Numbered from the stretch's first letter, positions 51,413 through 61,798 are shown. The stretch: 64,000 nucleotides of DNA from Streptomyces sp. NBC_00425 (GCF_036030735.1 NZ_CP107928.1:558001-622000), one strand, 5' to 3'. Translations and numbers: made by a program. Notes: generated by a model not told the origin, from the letters alone.

Positions 51413-54088
51413 TCACACTCCAGGTGATTTTTGTTGGCGGCCCGCTTCATATTCAAGGGCTTTTGCGAGGTCGGCCCGGGTGCGTACGCCGAGTTTGAGA
51501 TAAATGTGCTGGAGGTGGTTGTCGACAGTTCGGACAGAAAGTGTGAGGTGCTGGGAAATCGTTTTGCTGGAGTTCCCGGCGGCGGCCATCAGGGCGATCT
51601 CTTGTTCGCGTTTGGTCAGGCGGACGGAGGGGGTGCCGAGCGCGGACAGGAGTGGGGTCCGGGCGTCTTCGCACTGGGCCGCGAGGGCTGCGGCCCGAGT
51701 GGCGTCGGCGGTGGCTTTGCGGGGGTCACCCTGGTGTGTCCAGGCGCCGGCTGATGCGGCTGATGCTTCAGCGGCGAGGATGGGCGAGCCCATCCGCTGG
51801 AAGGTGCGTGAGCACTCCATGAGGCGGCCGGGGTCGTTGGCGGCAAGGGCGGTTGCCAACCGTGCCCGGGTGTGGGTGAGCGCTCCGTCGCACTGGGTCG
51901 CGAGTTCGGTGAGGCGGTGCTGGACGCTCGGGGCGTCACCGAGGCGTGCGACGTCGGTCAGCAGAAGGACCTCGGACAGGGTGTGGCCGGTGCGGCGGGC
52001 GTCGTCGGCCGCAGCGTGCAGGACGTCGCGGGCGCGGCTGAGCTTTCCTTGGGCCGCGTGCAGCCAGGCAGTGCCGAGGGTCTCCTCGCCGGCCATGAAC
52101 CCGCTCGGTAGGTACTGTTCGAGTTCCGGGAGCAGGGACTCGGCCGTGTCCGTGTCGCCGGCCAGTGCGGCGCAGGCGATCAAACCCGAGACGTAGAGCC
52201 TGGTGGTCCTGGTGTGCTGGTGCGTACGTGCGATGGCGGCGGCTTCCGCATACCAGCGGCGGGCACTGGAGGGGCGCCCGGCCAGCCACTCCGTTCGCGC
52301 GATGAAGTAGGCGAGCCACTGGCGGGCGAGGGGGGAGGGCGAATCCTGAAGCGTGTCGAAAGCGCTCAGGCAGGTCTCGCGGGCCTCGCTGATCAGACCG
52401 GCCTCCGAGAGCGCCAGTGCAAGCGGCGCCAGTTGGATCGCGGGATGCGGAAGAAGCGTTCCTCCACCGATCGCCTGGTGCATGCTGTGCCCGTGCTCGG
52501 CCAGTGCCCTGGCCTGTGCCACGCGGCCGACAACGGCCAGAGCCACGGCTTTCGTCGTCGACGCCAGCAGCCAGATGTCAGGGCTCTCCTGATGTGGGGC
52601 TCCGGGGAGGCTGTCGAGCAGTTGGAGCCCGGCCTCGGGCAGCCCGGAGACGGCCTGCATGGCTCCTTCCATGAAATGCAGCTGTTGCTTCGCCGTCCGG
52701 CTTCGCAGCACTGTGCGGGCGTCGGCGCACACGGAGAGTGCCTGGTCGAGTCGTGGGCTCGACCAGAACAGGTTCATGCTCCGGGCGGTGACTGCGGTGA
52801 TCTTCTCCTGATCGTCGCGGGCGTGGGCGTCGGCCTCGGCGAGGACCGCTTCGGCGCGCTCCAGGCGGCCGGTGTACGTCAGCACTCTGCCCAGCAGGAT
52901 CCGGGTCTCCAGCGTCTGCTGGTCCGGTTTGATCGCGGTGAGCAGCTGGATGACCTGTTCGCTGTCGTTGGCGTTCATCGCGATGGCGGCGGCCTGGGCC
53001 AGGAGGGCGGGATCGGCGGTGCCGATGGCCGCCAGTCGCCAGGAAGCGACGTGCAGGGTGTCGTCGCGGCGTCTGAGTCCGTGGGTTTCGAGACGCTCAG
53101 CCAGACGAAGACCCAGGTCGTAACGCTGGAGGGGTGAGATACCGGCGGCTATGACCTCGCTGTACAGGGGGTGGGACATCGCGACGGTGATTCTTCGGCC
53201 GTGCGCGGTGACCTGGATGATGCCCGAGCTCTCGACTTCGGCCAGGTGAGCGCGGTCGATGAGAGAGGCGGCGTCGGTCACGGACAGGGGGCCGCAGAGG
53301 GCGAGGGCTTGCAGGAGCGGGAGCGCTGCGGGCGGGGTCGCCGCGATCTTGGCGGTGATCAGGTCGTTGAGGTGAGGGGTGACGGCAAGCCGGTGATCGG
53401 ACATTTCCCAGACTTCGCCGTTGAGGCTGAGGGTGCCTGATTCGACGGCTCCCAGGACGAGTTCCTTCAGGAAGAGGACGTTTCCGCCGCTTGCGGTGTA
53501 CAGCGCATGCAGGGTGCGGTGGCCGACGAGACCGCCGAGGACGCGTTGGACGAGTGCCTCGACCTGGGTGCGGTCCATGTGGGACAGGTCGATGCGGCGG
53601 ACGCGGTCCCCGCGTCGCAGTAGGGCCTCGACAGCGTCACTGACTGGTTCACCGGTGCGGGCGGTGCCGACCAGGACAATGACGTGGGAGTCCAGGAGCT
53701 GGCCGAGCAGGACGGCTGATGAGCTGTCCAGATGGTGCATGTCGTCGACGAAGACCACGGTGGGCTTGCCTGGGTCTGCGGCCATGGTCCGGGCGACGGC
53801 TCGGAATCCGCTGACCGGGTCTGCCAGGTCGACGTCCGGGGGTAGCAGGTGGGCGATCGCGCTGAGGGGTACCTGCCCGGCAGCCTTGCCGGCTACGGCC
53901 CTCGCAGTGCGTCGTCCGCTCTGGGCGGTTGCCAGTTCCAGAAACTCATCGGCGAGGCGGGTCTTACCCACTCCCGCCGGCCCGCAGATCATCCAGCCCC
54001 GGGTGTGTCCGTCGGACAGGTCCCGGGCGAAGGAATCCATGAATGGCTGTCGCCCGATGAGCGGCCATCTGTCTGCCCAGCCCTGCAT
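51413..54088 (-). CDS. LuxR-family LAL transcriptional regulator (891 aa)
   Basis: The large ATP-binding LuxR (LAL) layout: Walker A MICGPAGVGKTRLADEFLEL near residue 35, Walker B PTVVFVDDMHHLDSSSAVLL near 115, a long TPR-like helical middle, and a C-terminal LuxR HTH (LTKREQEIALMAAAGNSSKT, then LSVRTVDNHLQHIYLKLGVR). LALs activate operons such as antibiotic and sugar clusters in Streptomyces, often in response to a ligand. A close paralogue is at 59066-61723, and the two match along their whole length. Its nearest minus-strand neighbour upstream, starting 889 nt away, encodes a small secreted peptide. Confidence 0.93.
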   Translation of the reverse strand: MQGWADRWPLIGRQPFMDSFARDLSDGHTRGWMICGPAGVGKTRLADEFLELATAQSGRRTARAVAGKAAGQVPLSAIAHLLPPDVDLADPVSGFRAVARTMAADPGKPTVVFVDDMHHLDSSSAVLLGQLLDSHVIVLVGTARTGEPVSDAVEALLRRGDRVRRIDLSHMDRTQVEALVQRVLGGLVGHRTLHALYTASGGNVLFLKELVLGAVESGTLSLNGEVWEMSDHRLAVTPHLNDLITAKIAATPPAALPLLQALALCGPLSVTDAASLIDRAHLAEVESSGIIQVTAHGRRITVAMSHPLYSEVIAAGISPLQRYDLGLRLAERLETHGLRRRDDTLHVASWRLAAIGTADPALLAQAAAIAMNANDSEQVIQLLTAIKPDQQTLETRILLGRVLTYTGRLERAEAVLAEADAHARDDQEKITAVTARSMNLFWSSPRLDQALSVCADARTVLRSRTAKQQLHFMEGAMQAVSGLPEAGLQLLDSLPGAPHQESPDIWLLASTTKAVALAVVGRVAQARALAEHGHSMHQAIGGGTLLPHPAIQLAPLALALSEAGLISEARETCLSAFDTLQDSPSPLARQWLAYFIARTEWLAGRPSSARRWYAEAAAIARTHQHTRTTRLYVSGLIACAALAGDTDTAESLLPELEQYLPSGFMAGEETLGTAWLHAAQGKLSRARDVLHAAADDARRTGHTLSEVLLLTDVARLGDAPSVQHRLTELATQCDGALTHTRARLATALAANDPGRLMECSRTFQRMGSPILAAEASAASAGAWTHQGDPRKATADATRAAALAAQCEDARTPLLSALGTPSVRLTKREQEIALMAAAGNSSKTISQHLTLSVRTVDNHLQHIYLKLGVRTRADLAKALEYEAGRQQKSPGV

Positions 54089-54755
54089 TCGACTGCTCCC
54101 TCAAGGGGCGACCGGTCAGACAAATGCTACCGGACCGCATGAGCAGCATGGTGATCGAGGGGCGGGAGATTCGACATCGTAAGCCTCGACATCGCCTTTG
54201 CACCGGCAGCGGAGCTTCGCCTGGTGTGCTACTGCCAGCGGCTGTTCCAAAGCATCACCTAGAACACGATGTCTATAAGCTGAGCAGGTCCCGCGCTTGC
54301 CGTTTGCCAGGCCTGACTGGGCTGGTGTGGACGTCAACTTCTCCAGACCTGCAGAATGGCTGACGGCCCAGGACTCCGTCGTGCCGACTCGGAACAACCA
54401 GTTTTACGCCGAAGCAGGCGGGAGCGGCGCGGGTTGCAGGACAGTGTTATTGAGTCCGGCATGACGAACTCTGCCGGACATGTGGGCGGCGGGATACAGG
54501 CGAGGGCGGCCCGGGAAGAACGGCGGTGACGCCTCGTTCCAGCTCGGCACGCCCGTCGCCCGTACGCCAAGAGCCGGCGGGCCCGTCGTCGACACGTCAG
54601 AGGTGGTCGCCATGATGACGTGGACGTCTTATGCGGTCGGCGTCATTCTGCGCGTAGCCGACCCCACGGACATGAACGACGTCGGCCGGTCATATCCTCG
54701 TCCACGCCGCGCTCGCCCCGGCGCTTCCCAACGCCTGCCCCTCGGCAGCGCTCGG
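54089..54755. other. Intergenic region upstream of the first LAL gene
   Basis: The 667-bp gap shows only short frames that look like shadows. It probably holds the LAL promoter and the 3' region of the secreted peptide gene. No clear terminator or RNA gene was found. Confidence 0.3.
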
Positions 54756-54977
54756 TCACCCTCCGCCGCCGCCCGGGTCCATGTTCCGACCGAGAGCCGA
54801 GGAATCGGCTGCGAGTCTGCCTCCGCCGCCGCCCGGATCCATGGTCCGGCTCGCCGCGGTGGACATGCGGTGTCCATCCGACGGGCCGACCCCGGGCGCG
54901 GCATGTGCCAGCGAGGGCACAACCACGGCGGCGATGGCTGCCGTCGCTACGATGGCGGCCCTTCTCATTTTGTTCAT
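54756..54977 (-). CDS. Secreted small peptide ending in MDPGGGGG repeats (73 aa)
   Basis: ATG at 54977 has an AGGAG-type site just upstream. A signal peptide is clear: MNKMRRAAIVATAAIAAVVV, then a PSLAHA cleavage region after about residue 26. The mature part of about 47 residues has two copies of MDPGGGGG, at about residues 46-53 and at the very C-terminus, separated by RLAADSSALGRN. I know no family with this pattern. It might be a secreted signal or a structural peptide. It sits between the first LAL gene and the dehydratase gene, on the same strand. Confidence 0.65.
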   Translation of the reverse strand: MNKMRRAAIVATAAIAAVVVPSLAHAAPGVGPSDGHRMSTAASRTMDPGGGGGRLAADSSALGRNMDPGGGGG

Positions 54978-55188
54978 TTCTCCTGCTCCTAAGCGATATC
55001 TGGAGGCTTTCGCGATGAGCGACGAGGCGCGCACATTTACCTCGTGCGCTCATCCTGTGCACGAGAGTGCGAGGGGGCTTGAGTAATGGGTGCTCATCCT
55101 GGGCCACGTGCGCGGCAGGGGCGCAGCTCCGACGGCTCGTCCGCCTCACCGAGTGGAACATGTCCTCTGCTGCGTCCTCGGCCTTGCT

Positions 55189-56193
55189 TCACCCGCGGCA
55201 GGTCTGGAAGGGCAACGGGGCTTCTTTGCGCAGCAGTTCGAACAAGTCGGGATCGACGTTCCCTCCGCTGATCACCGCCACGTGCCCCCCGGCTGCGGGG
55301 AGGTCGCGCTCGTGGTATAGGTACGCCGCCGTGGTGACCGCCCCGGACGGCTCGACGATCATGCCCGCGCGCCGTGCCAGAAGGGCCACGCTCGAGCAGA
55401 TCTCCTCTTCGGTGACGGTGATGATGTCGTCGACGAAAACGCGCATGTGCTCGAAGGTGTGCTCCCCCACGGTCGTCATGCGCAATCCGTCGGCCATGGT
55501 CCGGCTGACGCGCTCGGTCGGCCAGGTCACGCGCCGTCCGGTGCGCAGGCTTTCTCCGGCGTCCGCCGCCAGCTCCGGCTCGACGCCCACCACCCGTATA
55601 CCGGGGCGTGTGAGCTTCAGTGCAGCGGCGACACCTGAGATCAGTCCGCCTCCGCTGACGGGCACCAGCACCGTGCCGATGTCGAGTCCCGCAGCCACCG
55701 CTTCGTCGGATATGTCGAGGCCGACCGTTCCCTGGCCCGCGATGACGTCCAGGTCGTCGAAGGGGGGCACGGTCACATAGCCGTGTTCCGCGGCCAACTG
55801 CTCAGTGAGGGCCGGGCATTCTTCGGGGGAAGCGAAGCGCACATCGGCCCCGTACTCCAGGACCCCGTCGATTTTCACCTTGGCGGCCGTGGAGGGCATG
55901 ACGATCGTTGCTTTCACGCCGTCCTGCCGGGCTGCGTGGGCAAGTGCTTTGCCGTGGTTCCCGCTCGATCGCGCAATGACGCCGCGAGCCTTCTGCGCCT
56001 CGGACATCCGCGACAGTCGATTGTACGCGCCACGTATTTTGAACGAGCCGGTGATCTGCAGGTTTTCTGGTTTCAGAAAGAGAGACCGATGCCCGCAGGA
56101 GGCCCATGGAGCCCTGAGCAGCGACGTACGGGAGACCACTGGCTCCAGGCGCTGCCGGGCCGCGTGCAGGTCGTTGAGCGTGACGAGAGTCAT
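55189..56193 (-). CDS. Threonine/serine dehydratase-like PLP enzyme (334 aa)
   Basis: Fold-type II PLP enzyme: LFLKPENLQITGSFKIRGAY with the Schiff-base Lys52, RSSGNHGKALAHAARQDGVK, VLVPVSGGGLISGVAAALKL (the phosphate-binding glycine loop) and AVISGGNVDPDLF near the C-terminus. The length fits the catabolic dehydratase/serine racemase type without an ACT domain. It probably deaminates threonine or serine to the 2-oxo acid, with racemase activity possible. No obvious pathway partner is nearby. Confidence 0.9.
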   Translation of the reverse strand: MTLVTLNDLHAARQRLEPVVSRTSLLRAPWASCGHRSLFLKPENLQITGSFKIRGAYNRLSRMSEAQKARGVIARSSGNHGKALAHAARQDGVKATIVMPSTAAKVKIDGVLEYGADVRFASPEECPALTEQLAAEHGYVTVPPFDDLDVIAGQGTVGLDISDEAVAAGLDIGTVLVPVSGGGLISGVAAALKLTRPGIRVVGVEPELAADAGESLRTGRRVTWPTERVSRTMADGLRMTTVGEHTFEHMRVFVDDIITVTEEEICSSVALLARRAGMIVEPSGAVTTAAYLYHERDLPAAGGHVAVISGGNVDPDLFELLRKEAPLPFQTCRG

Positions 56194-56299
56194 GAGTCGG
56201 TCATCCTTGTCGGGTAGTGACGGTCATCTGGCGAGCCGCTCACAGGGGGTGGACGCAAACCCTCGGCACTCAGCTCCGGTCGGAGCCTCTGCGCGGCCG

Positions 56300-56701
56300 T
56301 CATGCGCCGGGGGATCGCTCGGTCCGGGTGACCTCGACGAACATCATGGGACGATCGCCGGCCGTATGCAGAGCGGCCTCGTCGGGACTCCACCAGCAGC
56401 CGCAGGGCAGACCGGTCGCGTTGCCGGGGCGGATGACGACCGTGTCTTCCCCGGCCGTTGCCCAGGTGACCGTTTCCGTGGTGCCGTCCGGGTGGCGGGC
56501 CGCGCGGGGAGGGAATTCGTCCGCGGTGTCATAGCGGCAGCCAGTGCCGTCGTGCCGATCAACGATGTCGGGCGGTGCGGCACCGTCGTCCATGTGGACC
56601 GGGGCTGCCGCCCTCGCCGCGACGATCGAGACCATGGGAGCGGCGAGCAGCACGCCGGCTACGGCTACGGTGAGGGCTACTGCTTTCAGGGGCTCGTGCA
56701 T
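56300..56701 (-). CDS. Short secreted protein sharing the C-terminus of an amidase-like protein (133 aa)
   Basis: ATG at 56701. The N-terminus is a signal peptide (MHEPLKAVALTVAVAGVLLA, then a VAARAAA cleavage region). The last about 35 residues (CGCWWSPDEAALHTAGDRPM followed by MFVEVTR) parallel the end of the 286-residue protein at 62544-63404 (HWWGRNEAAFHTVADRPMVF). The middle is too short to include that protein's amidase-like core. It may be a truncated paralogue or a family of its own. Function unknown, expected outside the cell. Confidence 0.6.
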   Translation of the reverse strand: MHEPLKAVALTVAVAGVLLAAPMVSIVAARAAAPVHMDDGAAPPDIVDRHDGTGCRYDTADEFPPRAARHPDGTTETVTWATAGEDTVVIRPGNATGLPCGCWWSPDEAALHTAGDRPMMFVEVTRTERSPGA

Positions 56702-57150
56702 CGCTGTCCTCCTGGTTGCTCGGTGCACGGGCGGACCGCACTGCAGCGGCAACCTCCACGCGCCGGCGGTCCGAGCCGGCGAGGGTGGTCTGGTCGCGGC
56801 GAGGGTGAAGGAGTCTTCTGTCGTCCTGGCGGCAGTAGGGGGTGCGGTGCAAGTCATGGTGATCACGGCCTCGGAGAGCTGCTGTGTGACTCTTCCAGGA
56901 GACGCCGCGCAGCCCTGGGGCGACTGAGCAAGCAGTACTCAAACGCGGAACAAGGCCGGTCACCAGGCCGGTCTTCGAGGGCGAGGCGCGTGTCGGGGCC
57001 GGCTGTCCCCACCGGAGGGCTGAGCACGCTTGGGCGAGCAGCGTCTGCTCCAGCCGAGTATCTCCTACTCATGTGGGGATGCTCCTGCGCCCTTCAGAAT
57101 GCCGATACGTGGAGCCGCACGCGAGTACGGCCAGGAACAGGAGGTTCACG

Positions 57151-58032
57151 ATGGCTGCAGAGGACGACTTCGGCGTCGAGGAAGCCGGCGCGCGCAGGGA
57201 CGGGCACGCTGAGGGGCTTGCCGCCAACCGGGCGCTGTGGGATTCCCTGGCCGCGACCCACGGCACGACAGCCACCGATCAGTCCTACGACGTGGAGGCG
57301 TTTCTCGGCGGTCAGCAGACGCTGCGCAGCATCGAGCGTGAACTGGCCGGTGACGTAGCGGGCAAGGATCTGCTCCACCTGCACTGCCACTTCGGCATGG
57401 ACACCTTGAACTGGGCCCGCCTGGGCGCGAGGGTCACCGGAGTCGACTTCTCCCCCGTAGCGATCACCCGTGCCCAGGACCTCGCCGAAAAGGCGGGACT
57501 GGTCGCGGACTTCGTCGTGGCGGACACCCAGCGCCTGCCCGACAGCCTTGCGGCCGGGTTCGACGTCGTCGTCGCCACGTACGGCGTGTTGTCCTGGATC
57601 GCGGATGTCGACGCGTGGATGCGGGGGGCCGCGCGGGCGCTCAGACCGGGAGGCCGACTGGTCCTGGTGGACATCCATCCGGCCTTCCAGACCGTCCTCA
57701 GCTTCGAACCTTTCGTAGCCGACTGGCCTTACGGCGGCGGCGAGGCTCAGTACGTCGCTCTGACCGGTACTTATGCAGATCCGAGCGTCGTGACGGAGGC
57801 GCGGCAGACGGTGCAGTTCCCCTACTCGATCGGTGAGATCGTGACTGCCGCCGCTTCGGCGGGCCTGGTTGTGGAACGGCTGGCAGAGCATACGGAGACG
57901 GAATCCGACGGCCGCCACATCCTGCCTCGAGGCGCCGACGGTCTCTACCGGTTCCCGTTCAGCGACACCTACCTGCCGATCATGTACTCGCTGCTGGCTG
58001 TCGCGCCACGCACGCCGACGAGCGGCAGTTGA
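57151..58032 (+). CDS. Class I SAM-dependent methyltransferase (293 aa)
   Basis: ATG at 57151 with AGGAGG 6 nt upstream. SAM-binding motifs: KDLLHLHCHFGMDTLNWARL (motif I, a variant of the glycine-rich loop with His-Cys-His-Phe-Gly), VTGVDFSPVAITRAQDLAEK (post I), DVVVATYGVLSWIADVDAWM and RALRPGGRLVLVDIHPAF. The variant motif I is typical of a group of uncharacterised actinomycete methyltransferases. Substrate unknown, possibly a small molecule. Confidence 0.9.
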   Translation: MAAEDDFGVEEAGARRDGHAEGLAANRALWDSLAATHGTTATDQSYDVEAFLGGQQTLRSIERELAGDVAGKDLLHLHCHFGMDTLNWARLGARVTGVDFSPVAITRAQDLAEKAGLVADFVVADTQRLPDSLAAGFDVVVATYGVLSWIADVDAWMRGAARALRPGGRLVLVDIHPAFQTVLSFEPFVADWPYGGGEAQYVALTGTYADPSVVTEARQTVQFPYSIGEIVTAAASAGLVVERLAEHTETESDGRHILPRGADGLYRFPFSDTYLPIMYSLLAVAPRTPTSGS

Positions 58033-58272
58033 TCGCGTCCTCCCTCTCACGTTCAGGGGGCCTGTCGGCAAAAGCCGACGGCCGTCCCGCGTTGCGGCGC
58101 GGCGTTGCCACAGCCGTCACCGACCCGGGGTAGCGGGCTGCAGTCAGACTTCGGACGGTCGGCTGTGCAGCGGCGAGTCGTGAGCACTTGAGTGCCTCAT
58201 GCTCAGGTGCTGCATGCCGGCCGCGACGCACGCTTGTCGCTGACCTTCAGACTTCTACGGCAAGGCATGTCA

Positions 58273-58640
58273 TGCGTTCCTACAGCAGAGTTGCGTCTCA
58301 TCTCGAGCGGCGCGGGGGCAGTGAACACGGTCCGGCCGTGTTCGTCGGCGAGCTGGACCTGACGGACGTGGCGACGGCGAGGGAGGTGCACCTGACCGGC
58401 CGCCGGTCGTATACGGTCGAGTCCGCGCTGATCGGTTTCGACGGAATACCCGCTCTCCTGGAGAGCCTGGAAGAGATGCAGGCCCGACCGTTGCGTTGGC
58501 TCGGTATGACGACGCGTGACGGTCACATTGCCGCCAACATCGGCATCCCGGGCGGTTGCCTGCGGATGACCGGGCCGCGCTGCGGGACGTCGTCTACGTG
58601 CTCTGCAAGAGCGTGAGCCGGCGGGATGCTCCCGCAGAAC
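58273..58640 (+). pseudogene. Possible GNAT acetyltransferase fragment, frameshifted
   Basis: From ATG 58273 the frame reads YTVESALIGFDGIPALLESL followed by EEMQARPLRWLG, a pattern like the early part of GNAT acetyltransferases. At about 58555 coding-like sequence moves to another frame (LPADDRAALRDVVYVLCKSV) before IS sequence begins. Codon third positions are strongly G/C, so it was once a real gene. The family call is weak. Confidence 0.4.
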
Positions 58641-58654
58641 AGGTCCGCTGCAGC

Positions 58655-58915
58655 GGCCGGGCGGCGCCTGCGGGAGTGGACCGAAGCGGGCGTCCTGCCG
58701 CAGCTGCACGAGGTGCTGCGTGGACATGCACGACACTTCGATCGACGGCTCGCACGTCCGCACGCTCGAAGGGGGCATCACACCGGACCTTCGCCGGTCG
58801 ACCGGGCCCGCCCCGGCAGCAGGCACCACTTGGTCGTCGACCGGCATGGCACTCCCGCAGCTGTCTCGTTGACCAGCGGGAGTCGTCACGAGGGGGTGTA
58901 ACGGATCTTGACTGG
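58655..58915 (+). pseudogene. IS5-family transposase remnant
   Basis: Fragments in two frames, RRLREWTEAGVLPQLHEVL and TGPSPVDRARPGSRHHLVVD followed by LTSGSRHE, match the middle of IS5-family (IS427-type) transposases. Ends are lost. It borders the preceding fragment and probably disrupted it. Confidence 0.75.
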
Positions 58916-59065
58916 GAAGTGCACCGTCGTCGTCGCCACCGGCGTCACCGAGGCTCGACACCGTCGCGGAATGCTCGGCGAGCAGTTCCTCAAGGTCGAA
59001 GAGATGCCTCTCGACGCTCCGCCGCCCTGCGGTGCTGACTCTTGACGCCGAGACCGCGTTGTGGA

Positions 59066-61723
59066 CTATGCCCACTTGGACGATTCTTTGTATTGCAGGG
59101 CCAGAGCAAGATCTCCGCGGCTGCGGACCCCCAGCTTGAGATAGATGCGCTGCAGATGGTTGTCGACTGTGCGGACGGAGAGCGTCAGGTGCTGCGAAAT
59201 GGCTTTGCTGGTCTTCCCAGAGGCAGCCAGCAGAGCGATCTCCTGTTCCCGTTTCGTGAGAGGTTCGACAGCGTCGGCGATGGTGGACAGAAGGGGAGTC
59301 CGGGCGCCCTCACACAGGCCGGCGAGGCGCGTCGCGTCAACGGTGGCGGCCGTGACCTTACGGGCGTCTCCCTTTCGTCTCCAAGCGCCGGCTGCTGCGG
59401 CCGCCGATTCGGCGGCGAGGAGCTGGGCCCCCATGTGCTCGAGTTCTTCCGAGCACGCCATGAGTCCCTGGGGGTCCTTCTTCGCAAGGGCAGTAACGAA
59501 CCGTGCCCGTGCAGGAGTGAAGGCGCCGTCGCCCTGGGCAGAAAGAGTGACCAGTCGTTCCTGGACCGCCTTCGGATCACCCAGGCGTGCGATGTCCGTC
59601 AGTACCAGTGCTTCGGAGACGACGTGACCGGTGCGCCCGGCCCTGTCTGCAGCGCTGCGCAACAGATACCGCGCACGGCTGAGTTCACCGCGAGCGGCGT
59701 GCAGCCATGCCACGCCGAGTGATTCCTCGCCCGTCAGGCCGCCACTTGCCGCGATGGCTTCATATTCGGGGACGAGGGCGGCGGCCGCGTCGATGTCGCC
59801 GGTGAGCGCCGCGCACGCCATCAACCCCGACATGTGCAAACGGGTGACCCTGTCCAGGTGGTACGTACGTGCTGTGGCAACTCCTTCGGCATACCAGCGG
59901 CGGGCGCTCACTGGGTGCCCGGCCAGCCACTCCGCACGGGCGCTCTCAAAAGCCAGGAACTGGCGGGCCACCGGCGAGTGTGCCGCCTGCAGGCTGTCCG
60001 CGGCGCTGAGGCAGATCCGGCGGGCCTGATCGATCTCTCCCATTTCCATGAGCGCCAGCGCGAGTGGTGCGGCCTGCATGGCGGGGTGGGGAAGCAGTTT
60101 GCCTTCGCCGACGGCCTCGTGGGCGGCCGTGGCGCGTTCCGACAGAGTCCGGGCTCGCTCGACGCTTCCGACGAACGTCAGGCCGAAAGCCTTCGCACTG
60201 ATCGTTGCCAGCCAGACGTCCAACGCCTCTACAGGCGGGTCATCAGGCAGGTCATCGAGGATCTGCAGCCCCGGCACCGGCAAGCCGCCCACCGTGAGCA
60301 TGGCTCCCTCCATGAGGCGGAGCTGCTGAGCGCCAGACCGATCGGACAGTGCAGAGCGGGCTGCGGCGCACACGGCGACGGCCTGAGCCGGGTCGGGGTC
60401 GGCCCAGAAGAGATTGGTGGAGCGCGTGGTCGCCGTAATGATCTTTTCATGGTCGTTGCGAGCCTGTGCATCGGCTTCGGCGAGGACAGCTTCGGCGCGT
60501 TCGAGCTGGCCAGTGTGCATGAGGGCCCGGCCGAGAAGCACACGGCTCTCCGCCGTGTGCTGATCGGCCTTGATCGCGGTGAGCAGCTCAATGGCTTGCT
60601 CGTTGTCGTTGGAATGCATGGCGATGGCCGCAGCCTGCCGGAGCAGGTCGGGCGCGGCGGTGCCGGTGGCCGCCAGCCGCCAGGAGGCGACGTGCAGGGC
60701 GTCGTCGCGCCGCCTGAGACCGTGGGATTCAATGCGCTCGGCCTGGCGCAACGCAAGGTCGTAGCGCTGCAGAGCGGGGGTCTCAGCCGCGATGACCTCG
60801 CCGTACAGAGGATGCGCCAGCGTGACGGTCACCCGGGACCCCTGGACGGAGATCTCGACTATGCCTGATCGCTCGAGGTGCTCCAGGTCCGTGCGGTCGG
60901 CGAGCGCCGCGGCATCAGCGAGAGAGAGCGTGCGGCACAAGGCGAGTGATTCAAGTAGGGGGCGCACGGCCGGCGGTGAGGCAGCGATCCTGCCAGCAAT
61001 CAGGTCCCTGAGATGCGGAGTGACAGGAAGCCGCTCCTCCGAGGTGTCCCACACTCCGTCGTTGAGAGTGAGCTTCTCCTGGGCTATGGCTCCCAGCACG
61101 AGTTCTCTCAGAAACAGAGGGTTTCCGTCGCTGGCGCTGTACAGAGAATGGAGAGCGCGTCGGCTGACCGGGCCCTTGAGAACGCGCTGAAGAAGTTCCT
61201 CGACCTGGTCGCGCACCATGTGGTCCAGGTCGGTACGACGAATGTGGTCGCCGCGCTGCAGCAGGCCGTCGACGACGTCACTGGGCTGCTCGCCGGTGCG
61301 GGCTGTGCCGATCAGGCAGATCGTGCCGGAATCCAGGAGCTGGCCCAGCAGGGCCGCGGACGAATGGTCGAGCATATGAAGGTCATCCACGAGGACGACG
61401 GTGGGACGAGCCGAGTCCGACAAAGCCTGGGCCACGGCGTGGAAGCCCTGGACGGGATCGGTCATATCGACACCGTCGGGAAGGATGTGAGCGATCGCGC
61501 CCAAAGGCACCTGGGCCGCAGCCCGGCTGGCCACTGCCGCGGCCGTGTGCCGCTTGCTGGCGGCCGCCAGCCCCAGAAACTCTTCCGTCAGCCGCGTCTT
61601 TCCCACCCCGGCCGGTCCGCAGATCAGCCAGCCTCGAACGAGGCCGGCCGCGAGTTCGGTGCGGAAGGACTCTAGGTGCGATTGTCGCCCGACGAGTGGC
61701 CATCTGCCTTCCCAGCCCTGCAT
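59066..61723 (-). CDS. LuxR-family LAL transcriptional regulator, paralogue (885 aa)
   Basis: ATG at 61723. Same layout as the protein at 51413-54088: Walker A LICGPAGVGKTRLTEEFLGL, Walker B PTVVLVDDLHMLDHSSAALL, helical TPR-like middle and C-terminal HTH (LTKREQEIALLAASGKTSKA, then LSVRTVDNHLQRIYLKLGVR). The two proteins are similar along the whole chain, including the linker segments, so they arose by duplication of one gene. It follows the TetR gene on the same strand with 75 nt between, which suggests linked regulation. Confidence 0.93.
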   Translation of the reverse strand: MQGWEGRWPLVGRQSHLESFRTELAAGLVRGWLICGPAGVGKTRLTEEFLGLAAASKRHTAAAVASRAAAQVPLGAIAHILPDGVDMTDPVQGFHAVAQALSDSARPTVVLVDDLHMLDHSSAALLGQLLDSGTICLIGTARTGEQPSDVVDGLLQRGDHIRRTDLDHMVRDQVEELLQRVLKGPVSRRALHSLYSASDGNPLFLRELVLGAIAQEKLTLNDGVWDTSEERLPVTPHLRDLIAGRIAASPPAVRPLLESLALCRTLSLADAAALADRTDLEHLERSGIVEISVQGSRVTVTLAHPLYGEVIAAETPALQRYDLALRQAERIESHGLRRRDDALHVASWRLAATGTAAPDLLRQAAAIAMHSNDNEQAIELLTAIKADQHTAESRVLLGRALMHTGQLERAEAVLAEADAQARNDHEKIITATTRSTNLFWADPDPAQAVAVCAAARSALSDRSGAQQLRLMEGAMLTVGGLPVPGLQILDDLPDDPPVEALDVWLATISAKAFGLTFVGSVERARTLSERATAAHEAVGEGKLLPHPAMQAAPLALALMEMGEIDQARRICLSAADSLQAAHSPVARQFLAFESARAEWLAGHPVSARRWYAEGVATARTYHLDRVTRLHMSGLMACAALTGDIDAAAALVPEYEAIAASGGLTGEESLGVAWLHAARGELSRARYLLRSAADRAGRTGHVVSEALVLTDIARLGDPKAVQERLVTLSAQGDGAFTPARARFVTALAKKDPQGLMACSEELEHMGAQLLAAESAAAAAGAWRRKGDARKVTAATVDATRLAGLCEGARTPLLSTIADAVEPLTKREQEIALLAASGKTSKAISQHLTLSVRTVDNHLQRIYLKLGVRSRGDLALALQYKESSKWA

Positions 61724-61798
61724 GACACACCGCCCAGAGGCCGACAGACCTCTCATGCTACGCCTCCGCCTCCGCCTACGGCCCCCGCCCCGGCCCCC

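Noticed and set aside
54480..54992. A 170-residue plus-strand frame across the secreted peptide gene
   Set aside because: It is antisense to a gene with a clear signal peptide and ribosome binding site, and its sequence is Arg/Pro-rich shadow.
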